Below are positions 23,412 to 35,244 of a stretch of 64,000 nucleotides of DNA, piece by piece. Source of the DNA: Azadirachta indica (taxonomy: Eukaryota > Streptophyta > Magnoliopsida > Sapindales > Meliaceae); NCBI GenBank assembly GCA_022749755.1, contig CM040441.1:15253475-15317474 (forward strand). The letters are read 5' to 3'. The notes under the pieces were generated by a model. That model had not been told where the DNA came from and did no database searches. It saw only the letters and a program-made list of their open reading frames with translations. The position numbers were made by a program, and so were the translations under genes. Position 1 is the stretch's first letter, and each line of letters begins with the position of its first letter.

Positions 23412-26197
23412 GGCTGCTTTGAACGAACAGTAGAAAGAGTTTTTCGACAGGAGGATAGAAACGACAAGTAGACTTATTGAGAGAGGAATGAGTGAAATTT
23501 GAAAACAGCCACCAAAACGAGAAATTTAAAATTAAAAAAAAAAAAGAGAAAATAAATGGAAAATGGAAATATTCTAGGTCTTAATGTCCAACTCGAGAAG
23601 AGGTAAAAAGGAAAGGAAAGAAAAGAAAATATTCGTATTTTGAGGAGAAAGAAAACGGATTGGGAAAGAGACGTGTCATGTCTGTTCTTTTCTAACAGTG
23701 ACCGCATTATTGGGATAGTTGAATAAGGATTTTAATTTTACAGTGGACTGCTAAATTTGGTCGTCACAGTCAGTTTCATCACCGTCGATTTGATTTGACG
23801 AAACTAAGATGTTTTATCTGCATTCCACGTGTACTTACAAGAATCCATTAGTAGGGAAGCGGGTAAGAGGGGTTAGTCATTCCAACCCCTCTGGTTATAA
23901 TTAATCAACTCACATGATCACGATTTGGGAATTAGTGTTCATTTGTCATCTTCCCAACTTTATCGTCAAAATTGGTTCACTATTTACGTTTCAGGAAAAA
24001 GAAATTGTTTATATTATTTATGTTAATTCAAAAATTCCTGTTAGCCATATTAAATTTAAAAGTTAAATTTACATATCATTTTAATAAATTTCAAGTTTTT
24101 TTCTTATAAATTCTATGAGTTTTAATACTATTATCACACTTTATTGTATTACTTATATTCTGTACATATGATTTTGATTGTAAAATCTTACATAGCTGTA
24201 GTTGTTATAGATTATCCATATCAAAAGTTAATTTGTTTGGTTATTTTCTTTTTTCTTTAAAAAAGTATCTGCTATTATAGTCAATGGTCTCGCAAAATTT
24301 TGATTCATATCTTTATAGTATTGCCCAAAAAATTTACAATTTGTGCTATAATTTTTACTCTTTCTTTAAAATGTTTTGATTTATCTTTTTTCTTATAATA
24401 CAATCCAAAATTTTACACCTTAAATTATTATAGATGATTTTCACCGCGTAAATTTGAGAAGACTGTAAATAGAGATAGTCAGCACGACTCACAAATTTAA
24501 ATTTACGTAGTTCTCATGTCGAATCAGCATAGTATATACAGTAAAATCGATAAATCCAACACGGCCCACGATACGGTTAATTTGCATCTTGTGCCAATCC
24601 GGCTCATTGAAAGCAAGCCTAACATGGCCCACAAGCCCATATACACTGCTCTGAATAATATTAAACTTGAATAGTAAAAATACACAGTCACCCAATATTA
24701 ATAGTAAAGTACTATTATAAATATTTTTTTTTTTACATTTTAAAAATTAAAAATTAATTTAATCAATAAAAATTTGTCGAATAATAAATAATTTGTTAAA
24801 TTAAAAATAATACTAAATTAAACAAGTTTAAAATAATAATATATTTAATAAGTAATAAGTTTAATATATTTATTGTTTATTATTAAATTAAAATTTTGCA
24901 TGAATAATTACAATTTATAATCAAATACGATAATTAATTATATTTTGATTGTAATATAATTAAATATTTTACATCTTTATACATATAAAATTATAAATGC
25001 ATAATATGATTATCACTCATACTTATTTATAATTAATATAATGTAAAGACATTAACAATATTCAATTTATTGTACTTTTTTTTTTAAACAAAATGTTATG
25101 TGCAACATTGTAAATTAATTTCAAAACAATTGTCAAATGTCATTTCACAATGTTTACTTGAAAATTTATGTATATAGTTGTAACAATCAAAATTAAAATT
25201 TTATGTATTATCGATTTAAAATTCACATTTTTTATTTTTTAGAATTAAATTTAAGTAATTTAAATTTTATGTAAATTGTGTTATTTTTTAATTTATTTTG
25301 TAACTAAATAACTAATCAATTGAAGTAGTAGAGACATTTTTATTTTTCATTTTTCAATGCTAAAAATTACAAAGTACAAATTTTTACATTTAATCATTTT
25401 TACTTCATTTCATTTTATATCTCAATAACAAATTACATTTAACAATACAAATAAATATTACAAATTGCAAACTTGCAAATAAAAAAATCCTAGTCTTTCT
25501 ATTTTAGGTAGATTGAAATTGAAATTAAATGTAACTATAATATAATTACTATATAAGTTCAATATAGTTACAAATTAAAATTTTATATTTTATCTATATA
25601 AAATTTTACTTTTTTAAATTTTTGGATTTAAATTTAAAAAATTTATGTAGTTTTTGTCAACCAAAATTGCGTGAGTAATTAAATTTGTATTAAATTTTAT
25701 TTTAATAATTTTATAAGTTTGGTTTTATTATTTAAAATCCATTTTTTTGTTAATGATGAGCAGTAACCAATCATTGATTGGATCGATATTATTGTTCATA
25801 AACTGAATAGTAGCTTACATAATAAAACGGCTAACGCAGCCCAATCTATGAACAGTACCAATACAGTCAAATACAATAGAGTTACTGTTCATAATACGCA
25901 TAGTACAACACTGTTCATACGCTAGCCCACCCGTTTTACCAACTCTAATTGTGAATTATATATATTAGAATAATAGTGAATGTGTGAATCATATAATGCT
26001 CACCACCCAACTTTACGGGAATTCTACTATACTATTAATAATATGACATATTCACAATATTTGTGGGTAATTCTATAACTTAATGGGGTTTGAAAATATG
26101 TTATTTACCACGAGGCCAAAGTCAGCTAAACTATAGCTAAGTGTTTCAAATATTTATAGCCTAGGAGCTAATTTTCTTTCTAAAAAATATTTCAGAG
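23412..26197. other. ADF promoter and very AT-rich intergenic DNA
   Basis: Bases 23412-23900 are the likely ADF promoter and leader. From about 24700 to 25760 the sequence is almost only A and T, with no coding capacity. A small palindromic repeat follows at 25821-25939. No genes are seen. Confidence 0.5.
25821..25939. repeat. Imperfect inverted repeat, possible MITE
   Basis: The left arm AATAAAACGGCTAACGCAGC (from about 25821) pairs with the right arm, whose complement reads TAAAACGGGTGGGCTAGCG (ending 25939). The word ATGAACAGT or its complement ACTGTTCAT recurs within the arms. This resembles a small foldback element, but I could not define clean ends or a target duplication. Confidence 0.4.
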
Positions 26198-26405
26198 TGT
26201 TGTAAATAAGTTAAATGGGAATGAAAATATTTGGGTTAAAGTGCATGCCTTTTATAAACTTTATAAGGTTTTGTAATTTTTATTTCTTTGTACCAAAACA
26301 ATTACAAGCTACACATACACATGGAGAAAGGATAAAGAGGGTGAAGAAGATTTAACCAATGTGGGACATTTTGAAGTCGGTGGAATTTTTATTAAATTCA
26401 CAACA
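26198..26405 (-). repeat. 3' LTR of the copia element
   Basis: The 208 bp repeat is bounded by TGTTGTAAAT and TTCACAACA. It aligns along its length with the right LTR (for example AATGAAAATATTTGG and AAAACAATTACAAGCTACAC). It lacks the MITE present in the right copy. Confidence 0.85.
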
Positions 26406-26416
26406 CTCCCCTTTGG
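26406..26416 (-). other. Polypurine tract of the copia element
   Basis: On the minus strand CCAAAGGGGAG abuts the TGTTG start of the 3' LTR. This is the expected position for the plus-strand primer of reverse transcription. Confidence 0.75.
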
Positions 26417-26749
26417 ATTTTGTCGACTTTAAATACATTCACAAAATAATACAATCTTTAAAAGTAATGTTGAATGTGCTTAATACTGTCTCGTTAAAAA
26501 CTTTGCCAATAAAACCTAGATAAAGGAAAAAAGAGTACAACGCACATCTATTCTCATAATGCTCAGCTCTTTAAAAGATATGTTCCTTTTAATAAAGATC
26601 TCTCCCTCAACACAACTTGTATCAATCAAATAACTTGTGGAGTTGACGCATGCCAATGTTGTATACTAGTTTTTCAAAAATCGATGTAGGTAATGTTTTG
26701 ATGAAGAGACCAGCAAAATTTTCATTGGAGTGTATCTGTTTCACATCAA

Positions 26750-28155
26750 TCTAATGGCTCTACTAAAGCTCATGAGTGTAAAAGAACTTTGATGAGATAT
26801 ACTTTATTTGATAGCCTTTAATATATCTTCCTCTAACTTGTGCAATGCAAGCAGCATTATTTTCATATATTATTGTTGGAACATCTATAGCAGAGGATAA
26901 ATTGCATCCATTTTGAATGTAATCGATGATAGATCGTAACTATATGCATTCCCTGCTTGCTTCATGTAATGCCAAAATCTCTTAATGATTAGAGGAGGTA
27001 GCAACAATAGTTTGCTTCGTGGATTACCATGAGATTGTTATGTTGTTATATGTGAAAACATATCTTATTTATAAGTTGGCTTTATAAGGATCTGAAAGAT
27101 AACTAGCATCTATATAACTAACAAGTCTTAGATTCTTTGTTGGTTCATTAGAATAAAATAATCCCAAATCCATTGTTTCACGAAGATAACGAAAAATATG
27201 TTTGATGCTATTTTAATGCCAACGAGTGGGTGCAGAACTAATCTGGCTAACAAATTCATAGAGAATGCTATATCCTATCTAATATATTATGCTAGATACA
27301 TTAAAGTGCCAATTGCATTGAGATATGGTATTTTTGAACTAAATATCTCTTCATCATCTTCTTTAAGGCAAAATAAATCCTTTTTAGGATTTAGGGACCG
27401 AGCAACCATGGGGTACTTAACGGATGAGTTTTATCCGTATTAAAACGTTTCAGGATGTTTTCAACATAAGCAGATTAATGGATAAAAATTCCATTAGACT
27501 TATGCTCGATCTGCAGATCAAGACAATCTCTAGTTTTTCCCAAACTTTCATCTCAAATTCTTTTTTCAAATATTCAGGAATTTTAAGGAGCTCTTTAGGA
27601 GTTCCAATTAAATTTATGTCATCGACATAAACTGTTACAATGGTTAATGCTGATACTATTTTCTTTATAAATACGCATAGGCATATAGGATTATTAGCAT
27701 ATTCTTCCTCAATTAATTACTCACTCAGGCGATTATACCACATGCACCCAAATTGTTTTAAGCCATCTAAGGATAGTTGTAGCTTAATTGAATGCAAACT
27801 ACAATCTTTTGATTTAAATGCTTCAGGCATTTTGAATCCTTCAGGGATTTTCATATAAATATCAGTATCAAGTGACCTATATAAATAGGCTTGTGACTAC
27901 ATCCATAAGACGTATATCAAGATTCTCTAAGACTGCCAAATTTATCAAAAATCAAAACGTAATAGCATTCATCACAAAAGAATATGTTTCATCAAAATTA
28001 ATTTCAGCCCTCTGAGAAAATCCTTGGGCTATAAGTCGCACTTTGTATCTGATAATCTCATTATGCTCATTACTTTTTCTTACAATTACCCATTTATATC
28101 TAACGAGTTTGACATTTTTAGGTGTCAGGACTTTATGTTTTGCAAAAGAAGGCAA
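26750..28155 (-). pseudogene. Copia reverse transcriptase and RNase H remnant
   Basis: The minus strand encodes a broken RT. VRYKWVIVRKSNEHNEIIRY and KVRLIAQGFSQRAEINFDET lie near 28155-27990, a YVDDINLIGT catalytic block around 27600-27630, and a GLFYSNEPTK block near 27150. RNase H motifs such as ENNAACIAQ and YIKG follow at about 26790-26880. Stop codons and frame changes interrupt it repeatedly, so no active polyprotein can be made. The motifs are those of Ty1/copia and not Ty3, where RNase H precedes integrase. Confidence 0.85.
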
Positions 28156-28349
28156 ATTTGCTTGAATTGCTTCTTTCTATTGAGCCCATTCATGTCTCTG
28201 TCCACATTCATTCACAGTCTATAAGTCACAATTATCTCTCATGATTTCAGTAGTTATTGAAAATGAAAATACGTTGTCGACAACTATTTTATTATGATCC
28301 CACATTATATGTGTATATACAAATTTGTAGACTTTTTCCTATTTTAGGA

Positions 28350-28560
28350 TTTTTGTGCCACTTCAGGGGCTAATACTTCTTCAAGAACTCGTGTTACTTT
28401 TGGAACTTATGCCTTTTTAGGAACTAATGTTTCTTCAGGAGCTCATGTCTCTTCAAAGACATATGCTTCTTTAGAGGCTATTATCGCTTAAGGACATATA
28501 TCTTTTCAGGGACTATCAACTCTTTTGGAGCTAGTGATTTAGAAGTTATAAGTATACTTA
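28350..28560 (-). repeat. Repetitive linker in copia polyprotein remnant
   Basis: About eight imperfect copies of a 25-30 bp unit built around (C/T)TTCAGGAGCT and GGAACTNATG run through this interval. On the minus strand they would encode a Pro/Glu/Ala-type repeat of the kind that often joins integrase to reverse transcriptase in copia elements. Confidence 0.55.
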
Positions 28561-30518
28561 TTGCTCGAACATTATTTTCAATAGGATCTTAATTTCTGAA
28601 TCGTCTTTTTCGCAGAGCAGAATCTTTTGAAGTAATTGGTTTACCATGCTTCTGGTGTGTAATAGATGATTCATTTGCTGCCTTTTGATTAAATTGTTCT
28701 TTAAGAACAATCACCTAAGTTGATATATTGGCAGTTGGTATAAATGATTTGATTACTCTTATAATATCATTAAATGTATTTGGTAACTAATTTGCAATTT
28801 GCTAAAGTAGCACTATCTTTCGTATTTCATTTTCACATTGGTTAGTATAAGGATTAAGATGAAACAAAGTAAGTATTTTTCAAAAAAGTGTATGCTTAAC
28901 TTTGTAAGGCTTTTGCTTGTCTCTTAATGGTAAAAAAAATTGTCTTATTAAAATGACAATCTACAAACTGTGTAGTAAATAAATCACCAATTAAGGATTC
29001 AAAGTATCTAATAATGAAAAGTGAGTTATAATCAACATAAATCCTCAAACAACATTGAGGTCCCATCTTAGTACGTTATGGAGAATATTGGTGATAAGCA
29101 GTAGGTCTAAGTTGAATTAAAGTTTCAACATGCAAAATAGTATAACCTTATGCAGAAATTGACAATTGAATATATAATAGTAAAGTTTTAGCAATTATCC
29201 GGAGTCTCTTAATAAGAGATTCGACTAGTCCATTTTGAGTATTGATATGTAAAGTTAGATACACTACATCAATCCCTACTAATATGCAATAATCATCAAA
29301 TACTTTAAAAATAAACTCATAAGCTTTATCTAGAGGTATAGTCTTGATTTAGTGATCGGGAAAATGCGCCCTTAATTTTATAATCTGTGTAAATAATCTA
29401 GCAAATGCAACATTACATGTAGATAATAAACACACATGTGACCATCAAGCAGATGTACCAATTAAAGCCATAAAATAGCGAAATGGTCCACTAGATGGGT
29501 GAATTAGCCCACGAATATCTCTTTGAATTCTTTGTACAAAAGATGGAGACTCAAATCCAATTTTAGAAGAGGATGATTTAACCACTAATTTTTCTTGTGA
29601 GTTAGCAATGCATATATTCTCATTGGACAACAAAATCTTCAGGTTCTTTAATGAATGTTCATGAGAAATTTTAATAATTTTATGCATTATTGTGGATCTT
29701 GAGTGATCAAAATAGTCATGCCATAACATAAACATTTTAGGATCAATGAACTTTTGGTTCATTACAATGTAGTTTTCAATTGAATTCATAGTTGTATAAT
29801 ATAGTCCAGATGACAATGTTGAAAGGTTTTTTAGTATACATTTCTTGTCTGAGACATTAAAAGTAATACACACTATAAGAAAAGTCACATACGATAGCAT
29901 CTAAAAAATGCTACCATATATGGTGATAGTATTTTGGCTAATGCTACGTTAGCCAACGTAACTAAAACTTTTTACATTTTACAACATTTTTTTAAGTGTT
30001 ACAAAAAAAAAATTAGTAGCATTGAAAGAAAGTTATGTAATGACCTATCATTGCATTTTATTAACGCTATCTTTGCATAAGATATTGGTTTTCTAAAATG
30101 CTACCAAATGTGAACTATAATATGAAGAAAATACTATTATTAGTTTTGGAGAGTCAAATAATGTAACATTATAACATTTTATTAGTGCTATCATTTGTTA
30201 TAAAATTTTTTAAAGGTTATGAAGAAAATATATTCATATTTATTTGATAATTTTTAATTTGCTTAATATTATCAATCAAATTGTAAATATAAAATGTCAA
30301 ACAATATGATATATAATTTGTCCTTCAAATGACACTATTGATGAAAATTATATATACATAATTATTTATCATGTATTGTATCAAAGAATTATATATATAC
30401 ATATATATTATCATATACTAAAACTCAAAGTACACAAAATATATACAAAAAGATATATATTTTTGTTCCCTAACACTATGTTGTCTTCAATTTGTCCAAA
30501 ACAACAAGCATTATTGGC

Positions 30519-31010
30519 TGAAACTATAGCAATGCAGCAACATAGCAAGCCTAAAATAGCAAGATAGCAAAAAACTTCATCTCTCAGCATCAGAGCAACT
30601 GAAACATCAGCACAACAATGGCAAGAATCACCAAAAAATAGCTTCCTAGCAGCATGTAGCAAAAAAAAGAATAAAATAGTAGTCATAACAACAGCTTCCC
30701 AGCAGCAAAAATAGCATAAAATAGCAAGTGAAACAGCAACTTCCCAGTAGCAAAAACAATAGAAAACAATTGCAGATAGCAGCAACAGTAGAAAACTTCA
30801 AGAAAAAATGCAAATGTCAACTGCAGATAGCAGGAAACACAACAGCAACAATACCATAAAAAACTAGCAAAGAGTAACAGGAAAAAATAGCAGCATAAGC
30901 AAATTAAGTAGCATAAAACCGAATTGCTAACGATATCCCAATAACCATAAACCAATAGCATAAAAACACAGCAGCAAAGACAATTCGAACATCCAAAAGG
31001 ACTTGTTTAG
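30519..31010. repeat. AGCA-rich degenerate minisatellite within CACTA element
   Basis: The words ATAGCA, CAGCAACTTCCCAGTAGCAA and CAGCAGC recur irregularly over about 490 bp (complement TGCTGGGAAG, TTGCTGCT). Open frames through it on the minus strand are Cys/Leu/Phe-rich and arise from the repeat, not from a gene. Confidence 0.6.
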
Positions 31011-31328
31011 ATGTTAGTAGCTCTAACGCCAACCAAATTCATTTTGACAAAAACATTAGGCGGTGCCCAAAAGGAGGAGAAAATTATTTAAAACAGAAAC
31101 TGCAGCTCAAAATCAACAATCAGATATCAAGCTAAAAAGAAATTGGATAAAGGTTAACCAAGAGCTCAATTATAATCAGATATCTTATGTTTGGATGTTT
31201 TTGTGCTACAGTTTTGGTATGAAACTTGTTTTCTTAACAATATTAAAGAGAGCAACAAAATGACAAAGAGGAAAAAATTTATAATGTTACTTTTGGGAAA
31301 ACATACCAAATGCTTACACCATAGCCGT

Positions 31329-31454
31329 TCAAAGATAGTCCATCTCTGTCTGTAAATGCCTGTTCTGCCATATTAGTCTGTGATTAAGCTCTCGCACTTT
31401 AAAATAGTCTTTTTTTCGTGTCGATGCCCAATCTTTGGCCTTTTCCATTGCCTG
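31329..31454 (-). pseudogene. Exon-like fragment in CACTA interior
   Basis: After an acceptor-like CCCCAG the minus strand reads open for 41 codons to a TGA. It contains QAMEKAKDWASTRKKDYFKV and RELNHRLIWQNRHLQTEMDY. The composition is charged and coiled-coil-like, quite unlike the surrounding noise. It could be a relic transposase-associated exon or a captured host exon. I do not recognise the family. Confidence 0.35.
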
Positions 31455-34369
31455 GGGAATCAATTTAAATTATTTGATTTGTGATGAAAATTAAATGCAT
31501 CAATCTTGAATTTTGATAATTAATTGATACCTTTTTCTCATTATCAATTTTGGCGGCTCCTTTTGCTAGTTCTTTAGTAGAATTGAACAGGGCAATAGGC
31601 TTATTCCCTTACTGGAGACCTCATTCTCCAATTCCCTTACACTTTTCTATTATTGTGAATTATTAAATTGCATCTTAGTATTTGCCTCTAGGCTCAGTTA
31701 TATTTGCTTTTATTGTATAGGATTGCATGTACCAATTAATCTATGTTAAAAGTTAACATATCTGGAGCTCAAAAGCATGTGAGAGATAGTTAAAAGGCAA
31801 CAGCTCATCGTCTGCTAGCTGAAGGGCTACTAAATGCCAAACACTTACAGCCTTTTTTTTTTTTGTCAAAAAAAGAATGAAGAGAAATAAAAAGTAAGCT
31901 CAATAGGCATGCTAAAGTAAAAGATCAAATGATTTTAGATTTGTAAGTATCAATGCAACTTGACAGCCCATGGTGGGTAGATTCTTGGATGTGTTATGGT
32001 TCAACAAATAATATAATTATAAGCTTTAAATTATTTGTTCTATGTAAAATGGTGAAATGTCCTAATCTTTGCTCATCTTAATGTAGGATGGGACTTCTAG
32101 GATCAACTGCACTTAACACTTCAAATACTATTATTTTAGGAAATTCATATCATTTAAGCTCTAAATTAAATTTTCATTACAAACCTGCAGCATGTCTTTA
32201 GAACATTGTGTCTCCAAACTTTTTCATTCAGACATAATCATCATACATTGAGTGGTATATTGGGTAATGCTGGGTATCCTGTGATTGGTAGTTAGAATTA
32301 GTAAGTCATGAAATCATACAAAATGCATATAGATATTATATATCAGGCATTATTTTGCTAGTAGCTACTAAGTTCTAGGCTTCAGATTTAATTAATCTAT
32401 TGATCTATAGTAGTGAGCACTGATTTGTTCACCTAAATTTGAAATTAGATGATTGTGATATAGTAGATGACACCATTGGCTCGTCATTTCCTCTTTGTGT
32501 AGTTATGTTCCTTTAACGGTTCGGACCTGACCTTTAATCACCTCTCTGATTAGAATGGAATTAAGGGTTGGACTCTTTGACTCAAAAAGTAGAGAACACG
32601 AGCTGAAACTATGCTTTTGAAGGTAGCAAAGCCGCACACAGTAGCTTCGTCTCGACCAATCAACTAGCATGGGAGAAATCATTCTATCTATTAGTTAGGC
32701 ATTCGATTAAGGACACTCTTAAAGGTGGAAGATAGAGGATAGAAGAAGAGTAAAGTGTCAAGGAAAAGGCAAAGAGGGCAACTTCTAGAGTTTGAACACA
32801 AACCTCTACAATGAAGTGAAATTTTCTTTTAGTCAAGAAAAATTGGAGGAAATGTATCAAAATTGCTTGAAACAAAGGGATTTTGCCAAGCACCAACTTC
32901 TAAGTAAAAAATTGGATGGAAAAAGAGATGAAGTAGGGATTTGTTATTTTTCAAAATTAGAAATAAAAATGAAAAATTTTATCAACCTTTTAATATTTAG
33001 TAATAAGAATATATTTGAGATTTTAATTTTGGTGGTTTAATATATTTTTGCTCTTAACAATTTGGACCAAATTTTGTAGCATTCTTTCAATATCACTAAA
33101 AAAGAAGTTATTTAGTAGCATTATTTTAATGTTACAATAATTAATGTTATACATAACATTAATAAAAATGCTACAAAATGAATATAAAATATAATAAAAT
33201 AAAAAATATTATTACTTTAACATCCAATTATAGCATTTTTCAAGAAATGCTACAACAAACTAATATTTAGTAACATTATGGAAAAAAAATGCTAACATAA
33301 AATGCTATTATTGTCCATATTTATTGTAGTGACAGAGATATTCTGTATTATTTTCATTTAAAGTCTCAATATCATATTTATTTCGGTGAATATCTTTAAA
33401 GCTAAGCAAATTTCTGCTATATTTGCTAAAATATAAGGTATTATGTATACATAATCTGGTTCTACTTGCTAACAAGATTAGGGCTTTTTCGAAACCTTCA
33501 ATTAAGTCTGTAAGACTTGATATAGTATTCACTTTATCTTTAATCATTTTCACTTTATCTTATCTCGAAATATGGTATGCGTACTTGCACTATTAGCTAA
33601 GTATACATCTCTATCTCTTCTGTTTGAAAAGATTAACTCCCTTTTAATATCCATGTGCTTTTATAGGATAACTCAAACTAATTATTATGATAGTAAAATG
33701 TAGAATATAAAATATAAACAAGGGAATTATAAAGGACAAAATAAAAGTAAACAATAATATGATTATTGTCAACAAATAAATATAAAGATAAATATTTGTC
33801 AATAAATTAGTCTCAATATTTTTCTTATTTTCATGAGGGCCTAACGAGACTTTATTAAATAATTAAGTTTATTACAGGTACGCAATATATGTCATTTTAT
33901 GCCATATAAATGACAAAATTTGTCACGTTGTAAGCATTCCACTTTTGGTGGTTACGCATAATTATATTTTATAATTATAATATTTATAGCCACTGTAGGA
34001 GCAATAATGGGTCATTTTTATCATTTTATACAACTTTTACAATTGTTGTACATGGTTTCACTCACTTTTGGGAATGGTGGATAAACGATTATAGTAGTAA
34101 TCTAGTTAAGTAGAGGAATATGAATGTAATTTTCAATATATATACTCACAATTTCAGCTGTAAGATAATTATAAATAAAACTAAGTTATGTTCAGTGTAA
34201 TCTTACATTCACATTTTTACTTTAAAAAGTTATGTTCCTTTAGAGGTTTTACTTAATGATGAGGAGAGAAATCATAATTTTTAATTATCTTTTAAAGATA
34301 TTTTCCTCTTTTTTAATGGTGTCTTTTGGATCATAAAATGAAAATGCATTTTAACAACCCATGAAAAAG

Positions 34370-34735
34370 TATACGTTTAGAACTTCAAGCTCTAATTTTA
34401 TAACTTATATCCAAAACTTCAGGTTCTGACTCAAAAATTTTCGTTAAAAATTTCATATTCCAATCTTAATAATTGAAAACTCGGGTTTATAAAGTTGGTG
34501 TATGGACTTTCAGGTCCATATAACTAGTATATAGAACCTCAAGTCTACACAGTTAATATATGGAACTTCAAATCTTTAGTTATATGGAATTTCAGGCTTT
34601 TATAATTGTTACATGAAACTTTTGGTCTATAATAATTCAAAGTTCTACTTTAATTTCTACTTTAATTAATTCAGAACTTTGGATTTGAATAGCAATTCCA
34701 TTTCAGGATTTCAAGTTTTGATCCTTTTTATCTTA
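34370..34735 (-). repeat. Degenerate tandem repeats in copia leader (family 1)
   Basis: A unit of about 40-50 bp centred on AACTTCARGTCT(A/T) recurs roughly eight times between the 5' LTR and the start of coding remnants (for example near 34380, 34416, 34508, 34540, 34568 and 34596). Confidence 0.55.
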
Positions 34736-34769
34736 TACAATATAAAACATATAAATAAATAATTGTTAT

Positions 34770-34950
34770 ATAGGAGGCTTAGCCATCCATTAAAAACATA
34801 ATAATATTTGGGAAACATAGCCTTCCATCAATCTTTTAATAGTAAATAAGAGAGGTTTATCCATCCATTAAAAATACAACAATATTTAGAAGGCTTGGCC
34901 TTCTATCAAATAATGCAAATACTAAATAGGAAGTTTTTGCCTATCATGAA
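34770..34950 (-). repeat. Degenerate tandem repeats in copia leader (family 2)
   Basis: The unit AGGCTTAGCCATCCATTAAA and variants (AACATAGCCTTCCATCAA, AGGTTTATCCATCCATTAAA, AGGCTTGGCCTTCTATCAAA) recur with a spacing of about 45-50 bp. Confidence 0.6.
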
Positions 34951-35232
34951 ATTAATAAAGCAACAATAAAAAATCTTTACTTTAAAGATTTAGGTTGCAA
35001 CAATATTGATATTAATATAACTCAAAAATAAATATTAAAATTAAAATTAACATTAATATGCTTATAAAAACATATAATACACTATTCTTATTTTCTATTG
35101 TGAAAGATTCAATTTCATGGTAATTACATAACATACTTATAAGAATAGTAATAATAAATCAATATAATGTGAAAGTATTTGATAAAATAAGAATAATTAA
35201 ATAAATATTTCATATGCTTGAACCAATAATTC

Positions 35233-35244
35233 ATACTGATAACG
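35233..35244 (-). other. Primer-binding site of the copia element
   Basis: On the minus strand CGTTATCAG directly follows the ...TTTACAACA end of the 5' LTR. TTATCAG resembles the tRNA-iMet-derived primer sites (TGGTATCAG type) of many plant copia elements, but the match is partial. Confidence 0.5.

Larger units (their letters stand above)
29871..33331. mobile_element. Non-autonomous CACTA (En/Spm-type) transposon inside copia
   Basis: The left end CACTATAAGAAAA and the complement of the right end CACTACAATAAATATGG are classic CACTA termini. A perfect 3 bp target duplication ACA flanks them (29868-29870 and 33332-33334). Both subterminal regions (29871-30200 and 33060-33331) are packed with AATGCTAC/GTAGCATT words in both orientations, as expected for transposase-binding subterminal repeats. 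The 3.46 kb interior has no recognisable transposase. It holds an AGCA-rich degenerate repeat and one exon-like fragment. It interrupts the copia integrase region and is therefore younger than the retrotransposon. Confidence 0.88.
29445..33553 (-). pseudogene. Copia GAG-pre-integrase/integrase remnant, split by CACTA insertion
   Basis: Two minus-strand open pieces, 33553-33335 and 29867-29445, continue each other once the CACTA element is removed. The first ends ...NNTEYLC and the second resumes ITFNVSDKKC. The second carries the GAG-pre-integrase pattern MLWHDYFDHSRSTIMHKII. Its HHCC-type zinc finger is damaged (CIANSQEKL instead of the usual CxxC). It then shows the integrase entry GPFRYFMALI. 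The integrase core DDE region further left (28600-29440) is too decayed to follow. Confidence 0.8.

Noticed and set aside
30411..30961. Cys/Leu-rich minus-strand frames of 92-124 codons that look like membrane proteins
   Set aside because: They are translations of the AGCA/TGCT-rich repeat in the CACTA element and have no start or domain support.
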